A stretch of 64,000 nt of DNA. Source: Brachybacterium sillae. GTDB taxonomy: Bacteria > Actinomycetota > Actinomycetes > Actinomycetales > Dermabacteraceae. The stretch spans positions 1,426,001 to 1,490,000 of the forward strand of contig NZ_JAFEUW010000001.1 of the NCBI RefSeq assembly GCF_025028335.1, written 5' to 3'. Under the pieces are notes generated by a model. The model was not told the origin of the DNA and did not search any database. It saw nothing but the letters and a program-made list of their open reading frames with translations. The position numbers were made by a program, and so were the translations under genes. Shown piece after piece: positions 41,001 to 50,047 of this stretch. Each line of letters opens with the position of its first letter. Within the stretch, counting starts at the first letter, position 1.

Positions 41001-41954
41001 GTGCCCGCCCCGCGCGACACCGCGATCATCGTCCAGGCGGCCCGCCTCTACTACGAGCAGAACCTGTCGCAGGCCGAGATCGCCGCGCAGCTGGACCTGT
41101 CCCGCTCGAACGTCTCGCGGATCCTCACCCAGGCCCGTGAGCGCGGCATCGTCGAGGTGATCATCCACGACCCCGACGCCCCGCCCAGCCACGACCCGGC
41201 GCTCGAACAGGCCCTCGCCGCCCGCTGGCCGGCCCTGACGCAGGTGCAGGTGGTCTCCTCCGGGCTCGCCGGCATCGACGCTGTCGCGCGGACCGCCGCG
41301 GAGCTGCTGGCGCAGCGGGCGCGGAGTGTCCGCAGCATCGGTGTCTCCTGGGGGCACACGGTGCAGAGCGTCGTCGCCCACCTGCCGTCGGCGCGACTGC
41401 GGCCCGCCCCGCGGGTGCTGCCGCTGGTCGGTGGGTTGAGCGCCCTGGATGTCACCGAATCCGGGGACACGGTGCTGCGGTTGCTGGCGCAGAAGCTCGG
41501 GGCGCAGGCGGAGCCGCTGTACGCGCCGGCGATCCTCGAGTCCGCGGCGGCGGGCCGGACCCTGCGGCAGGAGTCGAGCATCGCGCGGGTGCTGGAGGCC
41601 GCCGCGGAGGTGGACCTGGCGCTGGTGGGCATCGGCTCGCTCGGCGTGCACTCCTCGCCGCATCTGGTGGAGCTGATGCGGCTGGACGCGGGCGAGGAGG
41701 CGGCGTTCCGGGCCCAGGGACCGGTGGCCGACCTGTGCGGCTGGTTCCTCGACGCCGCGGGGGAGCCCCTCGGACCGCCGACGGCGGACCGGGTCGTCGC
41801 GGTCACCGTGGATCAGCTGCGGGCGGTGCCGGATGTGCTGGCGGTCGCGGCGGGTGCGGAGAAGGCCCCGGGGCTCGCGAGCGTGCTGCGCTCCGGGGCG
41901 GTCGACACCCTGGTGGTGGACACCGAGCTGGCGCGCGCGGTCCTCGCCCGCTGA
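41001..41954 (+). CDS. SorC/DeoR-type sugar-binding transcriptional regulator
   Basis: 317 residues from the GTG at 41001 (GGAAGGAG 7-8 nt upstream). N-terminal HTH with LYYEQNLSQAEIAAQLDLSR and SNVSRILTQARERGIVEV; C-terminal sugar-binding domain of the SorC family with GVSWGHTVQSVVAHLP, PLVGGLSALDVTESGDTVLR, ALVGIGSLGVHSSPHLVELM and the closing VDTLVVDTELARAVL. Binds phosphorylated sugars and controls a carbohydrate operon elsewhere; no sugar genes are adjacent except the galactokinase-like pair 1.8 kb away. 62 nt after the DMT gene. Confidence 0.88.
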   Translation: MPAPRDTAIIVQAARLYYEQNLSQAEIAAQLDLSRSNVSRILTQARERGIVEVIIHDPDAPPSHDPALEQALAARWPALTQVQVVSSGLAGIDAVARTAAELLAQRARSVRSIGVSWGHTVQSVVAHLPSARLRPAPRVLPLVGGLSALDVTESGDTVLRLLAQKLGAQAEPLYAPAILESAAAGRTLRQESSIARVLEAAAEVDLALVGIGSLGVHSSPHLVELMRLDAGEEAAFRAQGPVADLCGWFLDAAGEPLGPPTADRVVAVTVDQLRAVPDVLAVAAGAEKAPGLASVLRSGAVDTLVVDTELARAVLAR

Positions 41955-41987
41955 GTCGGCAGTCGGCCGCGGTCCTCGACCCCGCGG

Positions 41988-42845
41988 TCAGCTGCGGCCG
42001 CTGATCGCTCCGCTGAGCGTGGCGGTGAGTTCCTCGTCGATGTTGAGGTCGGTGTCATCGAGGCGACGGATCGGCGCGGCGCGGCGGACGCTCGACAGCA
42101 GCCAGGCGGCGTCGGCGCTGCGCACATCCTCGACGGTCAGCAGTTCCTCGTGGACCTCCTGGCCCTGCTCCCGCAGGCGCGTCACCACGGCGGCCAGGGA
42201 GGTGCCCGGCAGCACCCCGGCCTCGGCGGGGGTGGTGGAGAACCGGTCACCGCGCCGCACCAGCAGGGTCGACGTCGGGCCCTCCAGCGCGTAACCGTCG
42301 CTGGAGACGAACAGGACGTCGTCGGCGCCCCGGCGGGCGGCCTCCCGGGAGGCGGCCATGTTCACCGCGTAGCTGAGGGTCTTCGCACCCAGCAGCAGCC
42401 ACGGGCTGCTCGCCGGCGCCGTGGTGGAGACACCACGGTCGAGGGTCACCACATGCAGGCCGGTGCGCTCGGCGGTGCTGAGCGGCCACTCCTTCGCGTG
42501 GACCCACGCGGTGGGGGTGTTCTCCCCCTCCGGACCACGGGTGACGATCACCCGCACGCCCAGGTCGGCCACATCCTCGTGCTCCCGGATCGCCCGCTCG
42601 ATGGCGGCCTCGAGCGTCTCTCGGGCCGGCGGCACCAGGTCGATCATCCCGGCGCTGCGCTCCAGCCGGTCCAGGTGGGGGCCGACGTTCTGGGCGCGGC
42701 CGTCGAACACGCCGATGGTCTCGAACACCCCGTCGCCGCGGGTGACACCGAGGTCGGTGACCCGCAGCGCCGCCTCACCCTCCGGGGCGACACGCAGCCC
42801 ATCGGGGGCCGACGGGTCGAGCAGGACGAGGAGGGGATCGGCCAT
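41988..42845 (-). CDS. Aminotransferase class IV / aminodeoxychorismate lyase (PabC-like)
   Basis: 285 residues. PLP enzyme of fold type IV: RVTDLGVTRGDGVFETIGVF near the start, PLP Lys in LLGAKTLSYAVNMAASREA near 160, DDVLFVSSDGYALEGPTSTL and the phosphate-binding GVLPGTSLAAVVTRLREQG. Candidates are 4-amino-4-deoxychorismate lyase (folate) or D-amino acid/branched-chain transaminase; the TRGDGVFET pattern favours PabC. AGGTGCCCC precedes the ATG. The next gene upstream (42887, same strand) is 41 nt away. Confidence 0.83.
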   Translation of the reverse strand: MADPLLVLLDPSAPDGLRVAPEGEAALRVTDLGVTRGDGVFETIGVFDGRAQNVGPHLDRLERSAGMIDLVPPARETLEAAIERAIREHEDVADLGVRVIVTRGPEGENTPTAWVHAKEWPLSTAERTGLHVVTLDRGVSTTAPASSPWLLLGAKTLSYAVNMAASREAARRGADDVLFVSSDGYALEGPTSTLLVRRGDRFSTTPAEAGVLPGTSLAAVVTRLREQGQEVHEELLTVEDVRSADAAWLLSSVRRAAPIRRLDDTDLNIDEELTATLSGAISGRS

Positions 42846-42886
42846 GGGGCACCTCCGGCGGACTGGGCGGCTCGGGCGCGGTCAGA

Positions 42887-43690
42887 TTACTCCCGCGCCC
42901 CATCGACCAGCACGATCACGCGGCCACCGTCGCGCCACACCAGGCGACGGTCCAGCTCCTCACCCGCGACCTGCGCCTCCAGCACGTCGATGCGGGCGCC
43001 CATACCGCAGCGGCGCAGGTCCGCGACCCCCACGACCCCGAACGGCAGGTCCAGGCCGTCGAGATCCGGCGGCAGCGCACTCCCGGCACCGAGCGGCAGC
43101 ACCGGCACCTCCTCCTGCTGTGCCTCCCCGGTGCCGTCCACGACAGGCCCGAGCACGAGATCCCGCACCAGCGTCGCGGCCTCCTCGTCGCGGGCGGTAC
43201 CGGAGGTCTCGCTGCGTTCGAGCCGGGCGGCGACATCCTCCAGCGCGGCGGCGGCGTGCTCCAGCCAGGTCCGCAGGTCCGGGGCGGCCAGGTGCACGGC
43301 GAGATCATCGGCGATCGCGAGCACGGCCCCGGCGGAGCCGTCGTCGGCGATCGTGAGGATCACGGCCTCCTCCTCCGTCTCCAGCAGCGGCAGGTAGGTG
43401 ATGGCCTCGCCGAGCAGCGAGTACGGGCCCAGGTCGCTGCGCTCGTCCCCCAGCAGGGTCACTCCGCCGGCGCCCCGCACGTCCACGCCGCCGAACTCGT
43501 CGACGATCTGGCCCAGCACCGGCGGCGGGTCGGCCGCCACCTCACCGTCCTCGAAGGCCAGGCCGGGCAGCAGGGTGACGTCGTCCGGGTGGCGGCGGGC
43601 CAGGGACGACAGTCGCTCCACGACCGGTCGCAGCGGGCCGATCGGCAGCGCGGCGGGGGCGGTGGGCCAGGGCAGGGAGGAGGAGCTCAT
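42887..43690 (-). CDS. Hypothetical protein (SUKH/SMI1-like guess)
   Basis: 267 residues. No catalytic motif. Segments PIGPLRPVVERLSSLARRHP, LLPGLAFEDGEVAADPPPVL, EFGGVDVRGAGGVTLLGDER, VILTIADDGSAGAVLAIADD recall the globular SMI1/KNR4 (SUKH) fold pattern of hydrophobic strands, but only loosely. The last third ends in LVWRDGGRVIVLVDGARE. GAGGAGGAGCTC at the ATG gives an SD; a GACAAT hexamer lies 6 nt upstream. Lies 62 nt upstream of pabC-like on the same strand's direction, possibly cotranscribed. Function unknown. Confidence 0.6.
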   Translation of the reverse strand: MSSSSLPWPTAPAALPIGPLRPVVERLSSLARRHPDDVTLLPGLAFEDGEVAADPPPVLGQIVDEFGGVDVRGAGGVTLLGDERSDLGPYSLLGEAITYLPLLETEEEAVILTIADDGSAGAVLAIADDLAVHLAAPDLRTWLEHAAAALEDVAARLERSETSGTARDEEAATLVRDLVLGPVVDGTGEAQQEEVPVLPLGAGSALPPDLDGLDLPFGVVGVADLRRCGMGARIDVLEAQVAGEELDRRLVWRDGGRVIVLVDGARE

Positions 43691-43752
43691 GCGTCCATTG
43701 TCGCGTCTTCTCCGCCGCCCGGCCCCGTCGCGGTCGTCGCGTCGGCCCCGCG

Positions 43753-44982
43753 TCAGGCTTCGAGGCGGTGGGCTGACGCGCCCGGCCGGGTGACCAGCCA
43801 GGTCGCGGCGTTCGCGGGGCCGGGATGGCGCTCGGCGTACCGGTCGAACCACTCGGTGGCGAAGGCGTCGGCGCCGTCGGCCTCGACCAGCGCCCACACG
43901 CTGCCCCCGAAACCGGCTCCGAAGGCGCTCGCGGCGTGCGCGCCGAGCTGTCGGGCCAGCTGCTGCAGAGTGACGGTCTCCGGGACCTGGTTCTGCAGAC
44001 CGACCTCCGCCAGATGCTGGGAGCGATCGACCAGATCCCCGAAGCGGGGCAGGTCACCATCGGCGAGGGCCTGCGCCGCGGCGGGGATGATCTCCTCGCT
44101 CTCGGCGAGGAACTGCGCCAGGCGGCCGGGCAGGTAACCGCCCTCACCGACGATCCGGCGCAGCTGCTCGCCGGCCCGCTCCGAGGAACGCACCGCGTCC
44201 CCGAGGGTGAGGTCCTCCCGGCCGGTGTCCCGGTTCCACAGGGCGAGGATCTCGCGGGCCGAGAGCGACACCCGGTTGTACAGGTCCTTCGCGGCGCCGG
44301 TCTTCTCGGCCTCCACCCCGGAGACCCCGACCACCAGGGCGAGGCCCGGGGGCAGCGGGACCTGTCGTTCGAAACGCACCGGGCAGAAGGCGTACTGCAC
44401 GAGCGCGTCGGGTCGGCCGCACAGCATGGCGGTGTGGTCCTCGCTACCGCCGAAGGTGCCCACCCCGCGGTGGCCTTCCAGGCGGCCGTAGCTCTGCCCG
44501 TTCTCGACGGTGCCGAGGTACTCCGACAGGCGCTCCCGATCGGGCACCTCCCGGCGGAACGTCTCGGTGCGGTCGATCCCCGCCAGCTCGATCATGGTCA
44601 TCGCCAGGCCCACCACCAGCGCGGAGGAGCTGGACATGCCCGCCGCGAGCGGCAGGTCGGAGTCGATGGTGATGTCGGCGCCGCGCAGCATGTCCGGGAA
44701 GTTCGCCCGCAGCCGGTCCACGACCCCGTGGACATACCCCGACCAGTGGCCGGCGCCGAGCCGCTGCACGGTCTCGGGAGCATCCAGGTCGATCTCCACG
44801 GCGTCGAGCGACAACGTCGAGCGCACGTGCAGGATCTGGTCGGGCCGGGCGGTGGCCCGCACGGTGTGGCCGCGGTCGACGGCGGCCAGCAGGGAGCGGC
44901 CGCCCGCGTAGTCTGTGTGCTTGCCGAGCACCTCGACCCGGCCCGGCACGAACCAGCCGACGGTGGCGGGGCCGTCGCTCAC
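43753..44982 (-). CDS. Galactokinase-like GHMP kinase with altered sugar signature
   Basis: 409 residues. GHMP kinase: N-terminal GRVEVLGKHTDYAGGRSLLA, ATP loop DLPLAAGMSSSSALVVGLAM near 125 and the catalytic region GVGTFGGSEDHTAMLCGRPD (Asp in EDHT). In canonical galactokinases the signature is GRVNLIGEHTDYN with a Glu that binds the sugar; here it is Lys (GKHTDY), and the MDQ motif is EDHT. So it is a galactokinase-family sugar kinase whose substrate may not be galactose. Its GTG/ATG region overlaps the stop of the nucleotidyltransferase gene upstream (four bases), so the two are one unit. Confidence 0.85.
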   Translation of the reverse strand: MSDGPATVGWFVPGRVEVLGKHTDYAGGRSLLAAVDRGHTVRATARPDQILHVRSTLSLDAVEIDLDAPETVQRLGAGHWSGYVHGVVDRLRANFPDMLRGADITIDSDLPLAAGMSSSSALVVGLAMTMIELAGIDRTETFRREVPDRERLSEYLGTVENGQSYGRLEGHRGVGTFGGSEDHTAMLCGRPDALVQYAFCPVRFERQVPLPPGLALVVGVSGVEAEKTGAAKDLYNRVSLSAREILALWNRDTGREDLTLGDAVRSSERAGEQLRRIVGEGGYLPGRLAQFLAESEEIIPAAAQALADGDLPRFGDLVDRSQHLAEVGLQNQVPETVTLQQLARQLGAHAASAFGAGFGGSVWALVEADGADAFATEWFDRYAERHPGPANAATWLVTRPGASAHRLEA

Positions 44983-45848
44983 AGGCGCACCTCCACGCCC
45001 TGCAGTGCCTCCTGCACCGCGCTGATGTCCCCGCGGGAGGACATGTCGAGCACCCCGACGGCGGCCGGGACCACGGTGAAGACCTCCCCGGCGTCGCGGG
45101 CCAGACGCACGGCGTCGATGATCTCCAGCTCCCCGCGGGGACTCGGCTCCACCCGCGCGGCGGCCTCGAAGATCGACGGGGTGAACATCCAGCAGTTCAT
45201 CGACACCGGCGCGGCCTCACCGTACGCGGCGAGGGTCTCCTCGTCGGGCTTCTCCACGATGTCGGTGAGGTGCCCCTCGGCGTCCTGCGCGACGACGGCG
45301 AAGGCGCGGATCCGGTCGGCCGGGATGTTCGAGCCCTCCACCAGGGCGGTGCGGTCGAAGCCGACGAGGGCGCTGCCGGGGGCGGCGACCAGGGCCTCGA
45401 GCGCGGGCAGCGGGTAGTAGTTGTCGGAGTTCAGCACGACCACCCGGTCGTCCCCGGCGAAGTCACGGGCGGCGCTGACGGCGTCGGCGGTGCCGCGTGG
45501 TGTCTCCTGCACGGCGGTGGTGACAGTGAGGCGCCCGCCGCTGGTGCGCGCCGCGTAGTCGCGCAGGATGTCGTGCTCCGGGCCGATCACCAGGCAGACC
45601 TCCTCGATGCCGGCGTCGGCCAGCACCGACAGCACGTAGTCGAGGAACGGGCGACCCACGTCGATCATCGCCTTCACACCGCTGTTCGCGACCTCCGCCT
45701 GCTTCGCGTCGAGCTGCGCGGAGTCGTCGGCGCGGCGCATCCGAGTGCCGAGGCCGCGGGCCAGGACGACCGCCTTGCGGGGGCGTTCCGCCGCGGCACC
45801 GGGGCCGGTCGGTCGGTCAGGGGACGAGGAATCGGTTGCAGAGGTCAC
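44979..45848 (-). CDS. Sugar-1-phosphate nucleotidyltransferase family protein
   Basis: 289 residues. NTP_transferase fold: KAVVLARGLGTRMRR near residue 30 (nucleotide loop, with Arg in place of the usual Ala), GVKAMIDVGRPFLDYVLSVL, VQETPRGTADAVSAARDFAG, VVVLNSDNYYPLPALEALVA (DxD-like metal site), and IVEKPDEETL. Activates a sugar-1-phosphate with NTP. Operon partner of the GHMP kinase at 43753, so the kinase product is probably its substrate; galT and galE are not here. GTG start at 45848 with TAGACT 6 nt upstream (leaderless). Confidence 0.85.
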   Translation of the reverse strand: MTSATDSSSPDRPTGPGAAAERPRKAVVLARGLGTRMRRADDSAQLDAKQAEVANSGVKAMIDVGRPFLDYVLSVLADAGIEEVCLVIGPEHDILRDYAARTSGGRLTVTTAVQETPRGTADAVSAARDFAGDDRVVVLNSDNYYPLPALEALVAAPGSALVGFDRTALVEGSNIPADRIRAFAVVAQDAEGHLTDIVEKPDEETLAAYGEAAPVSMNCWMFTPSIFEAAARVEPSPRGELEIIDAVRLARDAGEVFTVVPAAVGVLDMSSRGDISAVQEALQGVEVRL

Positions 45849-45854
45849 CCGCCC

Positions 45855-45860
45855 AGTCTA
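45855..45860 (-). promoter_or_regulatory. -10 element, leaderless nucleotidyltransferase gene
   Basis: TAGACT on the minus strand, 6 nt before the GTG at 45848. Confidence 0.55.
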
Positions 45861-45938
45861 CGAAGGCGCACTCGCCACAGGTCCCGCGCCGCCGGGCACG
45901 CCCACTGCCCACGCCACCGCCCACGGCACCGCAGCGCG

Positions 45939-45966
45939 CTGACACCGACCGATCCGCCCCTAGACT
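45939..45966 (+). promoter_or_regulatory. Promoter of the GCS2-family ligase gene
   Basis: CTGACA at 45939-45944 and TAGACT at 45961-45966, 16 bp apart; about 117 nt of leader precede the ATG at 46083, which has AGGAGG upstream. The leader may contain regulatory RNA but none is recognised. Confidence 0.5.
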
Positions 45967-46082
45967 GCGCAGAGGCGACAGGACGTCCCCGGGACACCGG
46001 GCCGCACCGAACTCGGGATCCCCCGTCCCGGTCACGCCGTCGCACCCCCGCCGCCCCCGGGCGGCCGACGCAGGAGGCACTT

Positions 46083-47591
46083 ATGGGACGTGAGGTCGGC
46101 ACCACCGAATACACGCGCAGCCAGCGCACCCGCTACCGGCGGGAACTGCGCCGCAACCTCGACCTGTTCGAGTCGTTCCTCGATCACGCGGAGTTCGTCA
46201 CCGAGGGCACCATCGGTGTGGAACTGGAGCTGAACCTCATCGGCCCCGACGCCCGCCCCGCCCTCACCGCGGTGGAGGTGCTGGAGACCGCCGATGATCC
46301 CGGGTTCGTCCACGAGATCGGCGTCTTCAACGCCGAGGCGGACCTCCCGATCACCACCCCGCGCGGCCAGGGACTGCGCGGGATGGAGCAGCAGTTCGCC
46401 GACCGTCTGGAGACGTTGCAGCGGGCGGCCGACCAGCACGACACCCGGGTGATCGCCATCGGCCACCTGCCCACCATCGACGAGGACCTGCTGCGCGGCG
46501 ACCAGTGGCGCTCCCCCGGCGCCCGGTACGAGGCGCTGGAGACGACGGTGATGCAGCTGCGCGGGGAGGAGATCCACCTGCGCATCGAGGGCGAGGGCCG
46601 CGGACTGGACGTCGAGTTCGACACCATCGCCCCGGAGGCCGCCTGCACCTCCATGCAGCTGCACCTGCAGGTCGCGCCGGAACTGTTCGCCGACACCTGG
46701 AACGCCGCGCAGGCGATCGCCGGACCGCAGGTTGCGCTGGGGGCGAACTCCCCGTTCCTGCTGGGCCGGCGCCTGTGGCACGAGACCCGCATCCCCACCT
46801 TCGTGCAGTCCCTGGATGTGCGACCGCCGGAGTATCAGGAGCAGGGGGTGCGGCCGCGGGTGTGGTTCGGGGAACGCTGGATCACCTCGATGTTCGATCT
46901 GTTCGAGGAGAACGTGCGGCTGTTCCCGGCGCTGATCCCGGAGTCACGCTCGATGGCGGAGGAGCCGCTGCTGACGGAGGGCGCCGCGCCGACGCTGCAC
47001 GAGCTGATGCTGCACAACGGCACCATCTGGCGGTGGAACCGGCCGATCTACGACCCCGGCAAGGACATGCCGCACCTGCGGGTGGAGAACCGGCTGCTGC
47101 CGGCGGGCCCGACGCCGGTCGACATGGCGGCGAACGCGGCCTTCTTCTACGGCATCACCCATGCGCTGGTGGAGGAGCGGCGCCCGCTGTGGTCGCGGAT
47201 GAGCTTCGGGCGGGCACAGGAGACCTTCGAGACCTGTGCCCGGTGGGGCCTGGAGGCGCGGGTCACCTGGCCGAAGCTGGGTCGGGTGCGGGTGGCGGAC
47301 CTGCTGCGCCAGCATCTGATCCCGCAGGCCATGGACGGCTTGCGGGACCTCGGCGCCGATCAGGACGTGGTGGAGCGTTACGGCGAGGCGCTGCTGGAGC
47401 GGGCCCGCACCGGCCGCAACGGCGCCCGCTGGCAGATCGACACCGTCATGGCACTGGAATCGCAGGGCCGGGACCGACAGCAGGCCCTGGCGGAGATGAC
47501 GGAGCTGTACCTGGCCGGGCAGCGCAGCGGGGAGCCGGTGCACCGCTGGGGGGTGCCCACCCGCCACCGCGGCACCGCCACCACCGCCTGA
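46083..47591 (+). CDS. Glutamate-cysteine ligase family 2 protein (GCS2)
   Basis: 502 residues. ATP-grasp-like carboxylate-amine ligase of the GCS2 family: GTIGVELELNLIG near 45, HEIGVFNAEADLPITTPRGQ, TSMQLHLQVAP (substrate/Mg residues), RVWFGERWITSMFDLFEENV, LRVENRLLPAGPTPVDMAAN. GCS2 proteins make gamma-glutamylcysteine or act on other amino acids; in actinobacteria they include ergothioneine-related EgtA and uncharacterised ligases. The substrate is uncertain. ATG at 46083 with AGGAGG 8 nt before; own promoter at 45939-45966. No egt genes adjacent. Confidence 0.85.
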   Translation: MGREVGTTEYTRSQRTRYRRELRRNLDLFESFLDHAEFVTEGTIGVELELNLIGPDARPALTAVEVLETADDPGFVHEIGVFNAEADLPITTPRGQGLRGMEQQFADRLETLQRAADQHDTRVIAIGHLPTIDEDLLRGDQWRSPGARYEALETTVMQLRGEEIHLRIEGEGRGLDVEFDTIAPEAACTSMQLHLQVAPELFADTWNAAQAIAGPQVALGANSPFLLGRRLWHETRIPTFVQSLDVRPPEYQEQGVRPRVWFGERWITSMFDLFEENVRLFPALIPESRSMAEEPLLTEGAAPTLHELMLHNGTIWRWNRPIYDPGKDMPHLRVENRLLPAGPTPVDMAANAAFFYGITHALVEERRPLWSRMSFGRAQETFETCARWGLEARVTWPKLGRVRVADLLRQHLIPQAMDGLRDLGADQDVVERYGEALLERARTGRNGARWQIDTVMALESQGRDRQQALAEMTELYLAGQRSGEPVHRWGVPTRHRGTATTA

Positions 47592-47654
47592 GGCGCACTG
47601 AATCCCGCCGCGGGCGGGCCACCCGCGGCCGTTCACCCGTCCACCCGCGGATGC

Positions 47655-49898
47655 TCACCCGACCTGTGCGAGAGCCAGCGGCAGCACCGGCCCGGATCCG
47701 GCGCGACGCAGCAGGTGCGCTGCGACGGTGAGAGTCCAGCGGGAGTCGATGACGTCGTCCACGAGCAGCACCGGGGCGCCGTCGAGGTCGGCGAGCGCGG
47801 CGGCGAGGTCCTCCCCGACGCTCAGGCGGGACGCGACGGCGGCGAGGCGGAAGGCACTGTTGCCGGAGCTGCGGGGCCGCCCCGCCTGCAGCGCCTGCTC
47901 GGTGAGCTGCAGGGGCGGCAGCAGCGGCAGGCGCCCGACGGTGGCGAGGCCCTGCGCGAGCGATCCCACCAGGCGGGGCCGGGACATGCTCGGCACGGCG
48001 ATCACCCCGGCGGGCCGCTCCTGCCAGTCCCAGCCGGCGAGGACCCGCACCACCGCCTGCCCGATGTCGGCGGGGACCTCGGTGTCGATCGGTTCCCCCT
48101 GCGCGTCCACCGCGAGCAGGTCCCGCAGCCGGGCGGCCCATCCGAGGTCGCTCGTGCGGGCGAGGACACGGCCCGTCTCGGCGCGATGCTCGGTGGGGAT
48201 GCGCCCGGTGAGGGCCTGGCCGGTGGCGTCACGGATGCGGAGGCGCTCGGCGCCACTGGGCCACTGGGCCCGCGGTTCGACCGGCACCCCGGCACGATCG
48301 AGGACCTTCTCGACCCGGGCGCGCGCCTCCCCGCCCGCGGCGGCCTCAGCCGGGTCGGGATACCAGGGCCCAGCGCAGACGTCGCAGCGGCCGCAGGGAC
48401 GGGCGGTGTCGTCGTCGAGCTGCTCGGCGAGCACCACCATGCGGCAGCGGTCGGTGGACTCGTAGTCGAGCATCGCCTGCTGTTCGGCGCGGCGCGCCGC
48501 CGCGATGCGCCCGTACCGCTCCGCGTCGTACTGCCAGGGTTGACCGGTGGCGCGCCAGCCCCCGCGCACCGCCTCGGCGGCACCGTCGACCGCGAGGACC
48601 TTCAGCAGCAGGTCCAGCGGGGTGCGGCGGATGTCGACCCGGGCCTCCAGGGCCGGCACCGACAGCGGGCCGTCGGCCTCGGCGAGCGCCTCGAGCACCC
48701 GGTCGGCTCGGTCCTGGTCGGGCATGGAGGCGGTGGCGAAGTACTCCCAGATCCGCGGATCCTCCTGGCCGGGCAGCAACAGCACATCGGCCCTGTCGGT
48801 GGCGCGGCCCGCGCGACCCACCTGCTGGTAGTACGCGACGGGGCTGGAGGGTGCGCCGAGATGCACCACGAATCCGAGGTCGGGTTTGTCGAAGCCCATG
48901 CCGAGGGCGCTGGTGGCGGCCAGGGCCTTCACCCGGTTGTGGCGCAGGTCCTCCTCGAGCTCGGCGCGGGTGTCGGGGTCGGTGCGGCCGGTGTAGGCCC
49001 GCACGGGCCGGTGCGGCGCATCGAGGAGGGTGGCGAGGTCCTCGGCCGCGGAGACCGTGAGCGCGTACACGATGCCGCTTCCGGGCAGGGAGTCGATCAC
49101 CTGGGCGAGATACGCGAGGCGGTCGCGGTCATCGGGCAGTCGCACGCAGCCCAGGCGGAGGCTGTCCCGGGTGAGGGGCCCGCGGACCGTGAGGACGTCG
49201 GCGGCGGTGCCGTCGCGGCGGCGGCCGATCTGCTCCTCGATGTCGGCGACCACGCGGCCGTTGGCGGTGGCGGTGGTGGCGAGCACCGGCACCCGCGGGT
49301 CGAGCTGGGCGACGAGGTCGCGGATGCGGCGGTAGTCAGGCCGGAAGTCGTGACCCCAGTCGGAGATGCAGTGGGCCTCGTCGATCACCAGAAGTCCCAT
49401 GCGTTCCACCAGACGGGGCAGGTGTTCGCTGCGGAACCGCGGGTTGACCAGGCGTTCCGGGGAGACGAGCAGGGCGTCGACGTCGGCGGCGGCCAGACGC
49501 TGCTCGATCTCCTCCCACTCGGTGGCGTTGGCGGAACTGATCGCCACCGCCCGCACCCCGGCCCGCGCGGCGGCCGCGACCTGGTCGCGCATCAGAGCGA
49601 TGAGCGGGGAGACGATCAGGGCGGGGCCGCGGCCCCGGCGGCGCTGCAGCAGCGCCGACAGGAAGTACACCGCGGATTTGCCCCAGCCGGTGCGCTGCAC
49701 CACGAGCACCCGTCGGCCCTCACCCACCAGGGCGGAGATCGCCTCGAACTGGCCGTCATGGAACACCGCATCGGCGCGGCCGGTCAGGGCGCGCAGGGCC
49801 CCCAGCGCCTCCTGGTGCAGGGCGTCGGGGTGGAGGGAGTCGAGTTGGAGTGTCGGGTCGAGCGGAGGGCCGGTCGGGCCGTCGGGCGGGGCTGTCAT
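47655..49898 (-). CDS. recQ: RecQ-family DNA helicase with C-terminal phosphoribosyltransferase-like domain
   Basis: 747 residues. Superfamily 2 helicase: motif I QRTGWGKSAVYFLSALLQ near 70, DEAH in LVIDEAHCISDWGHDFRPDY near 174, motif VI QQVGRAGRATDRADVLLLPG near 385, Zn-binding cysteines in DRCRMVVL…CGRCDVC near 480-510. After residue about 600 the protein has ATGQALTGRIPTEHR… and finishes with APVLLVDDVIDSRWTLTVAA near 712, the PRPP-binding loop signature of type I phosphoribosyltransferases. The fusion couples unwinding to a probable nucleotide-binding module of unknown role. It probably processes forks or recombination intermediates. Start at the ATG 49896-49898. Confidence 0.9.
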   Translation of the reverse strand: MTAPPDGPTGPPLDPTLQLDSLHPDALHQEALGALRALTGRADAVFHDGQFEAISALVGEGRRVLVVQRTGWGKSAVYFLSALLQRRRGRGPALIVSPLIALMRDQVAAAARAGVRAVAISSANATEWEEIEQRLAAADVDALLVSPERLVNPRFRSEHLPRLVERMGLLVIDEAHCISDWGHDFRPDYRRIRDLVAQLDPRVPVLATTATANGRVVADIEEQIGRRRDGTAADVLTVRGPLTRDSLRLGCVRLPDDRDRLAYLAQVIDSLPGSGIVYALTVSAAEDLATLLDAPHRPVRAYTGRTDPDTRAELEEDLRHNRVKALAATSALGMGFDKPDLGFVVHLGAPSSPVAYYQQVGRAGRATDRADVLLLPGQEDPRIWEYFATASMPDQDRADRVLEALAEADGPLSVPALEARVDIRRTPLDLLLKVLAVDGAAEAVRGGWRATGQPWQYDAERYGRIAAARRAEQQAMLDYESTDRCRMVVLAEQLDDDTARPCGRCDVCAGPWYPDPAEAAAGGEARARVEKVLDRAGVPVEPRAQWPSGAERLRIRDATGQALTGRIPTEHRAETGRVLARTSDLGWAARLRDLLAVDAQGEPIDTEVPADIGQAVVRVLAGWDWQERPAGVIAVPSMSRPRLVGSLAQGLATVGRLPLLPPLQLTEQALQAGRPRSSGNSAFRLAAVASRLSVGEDLAAALADLDGAPVLLVDDVIDSRWTLTVAAHLLRRAGSGPVLPLALAQVG

Positions 49899-50035
49899 GT
49901 CGGTGAGTGTGTCACCCGGGCCCGACAGACGATGTCCCCCATCCCCCGACGCTTCCTCCACACCCGCGCCCCGTCCACCCACCCGCGGAAACGTCCATAT
50001 CTCAAGACGACTGACCGTATGCTGAACAGGCGGCG

Positions 50036-50041
50036 TACCGT
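50036..50041 (+). promoter_or_regulatory. -10 element, leaderless BASS transporter gene
   Basis: TACCGT followed by 6 nt and ATG at 50048; no Shine-Dalgarno. A candidate -35 (CTGACC) lies about 20 bp upstream. Confidence 0.45.
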
Positions 50042-50047
50042 GCCTGC

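Noticed and set aside
45849-46082. Riboswitch in the leader of the GCS2 gene
   Set aside because: No conserved core or terminator found; only a promoter is supportable.
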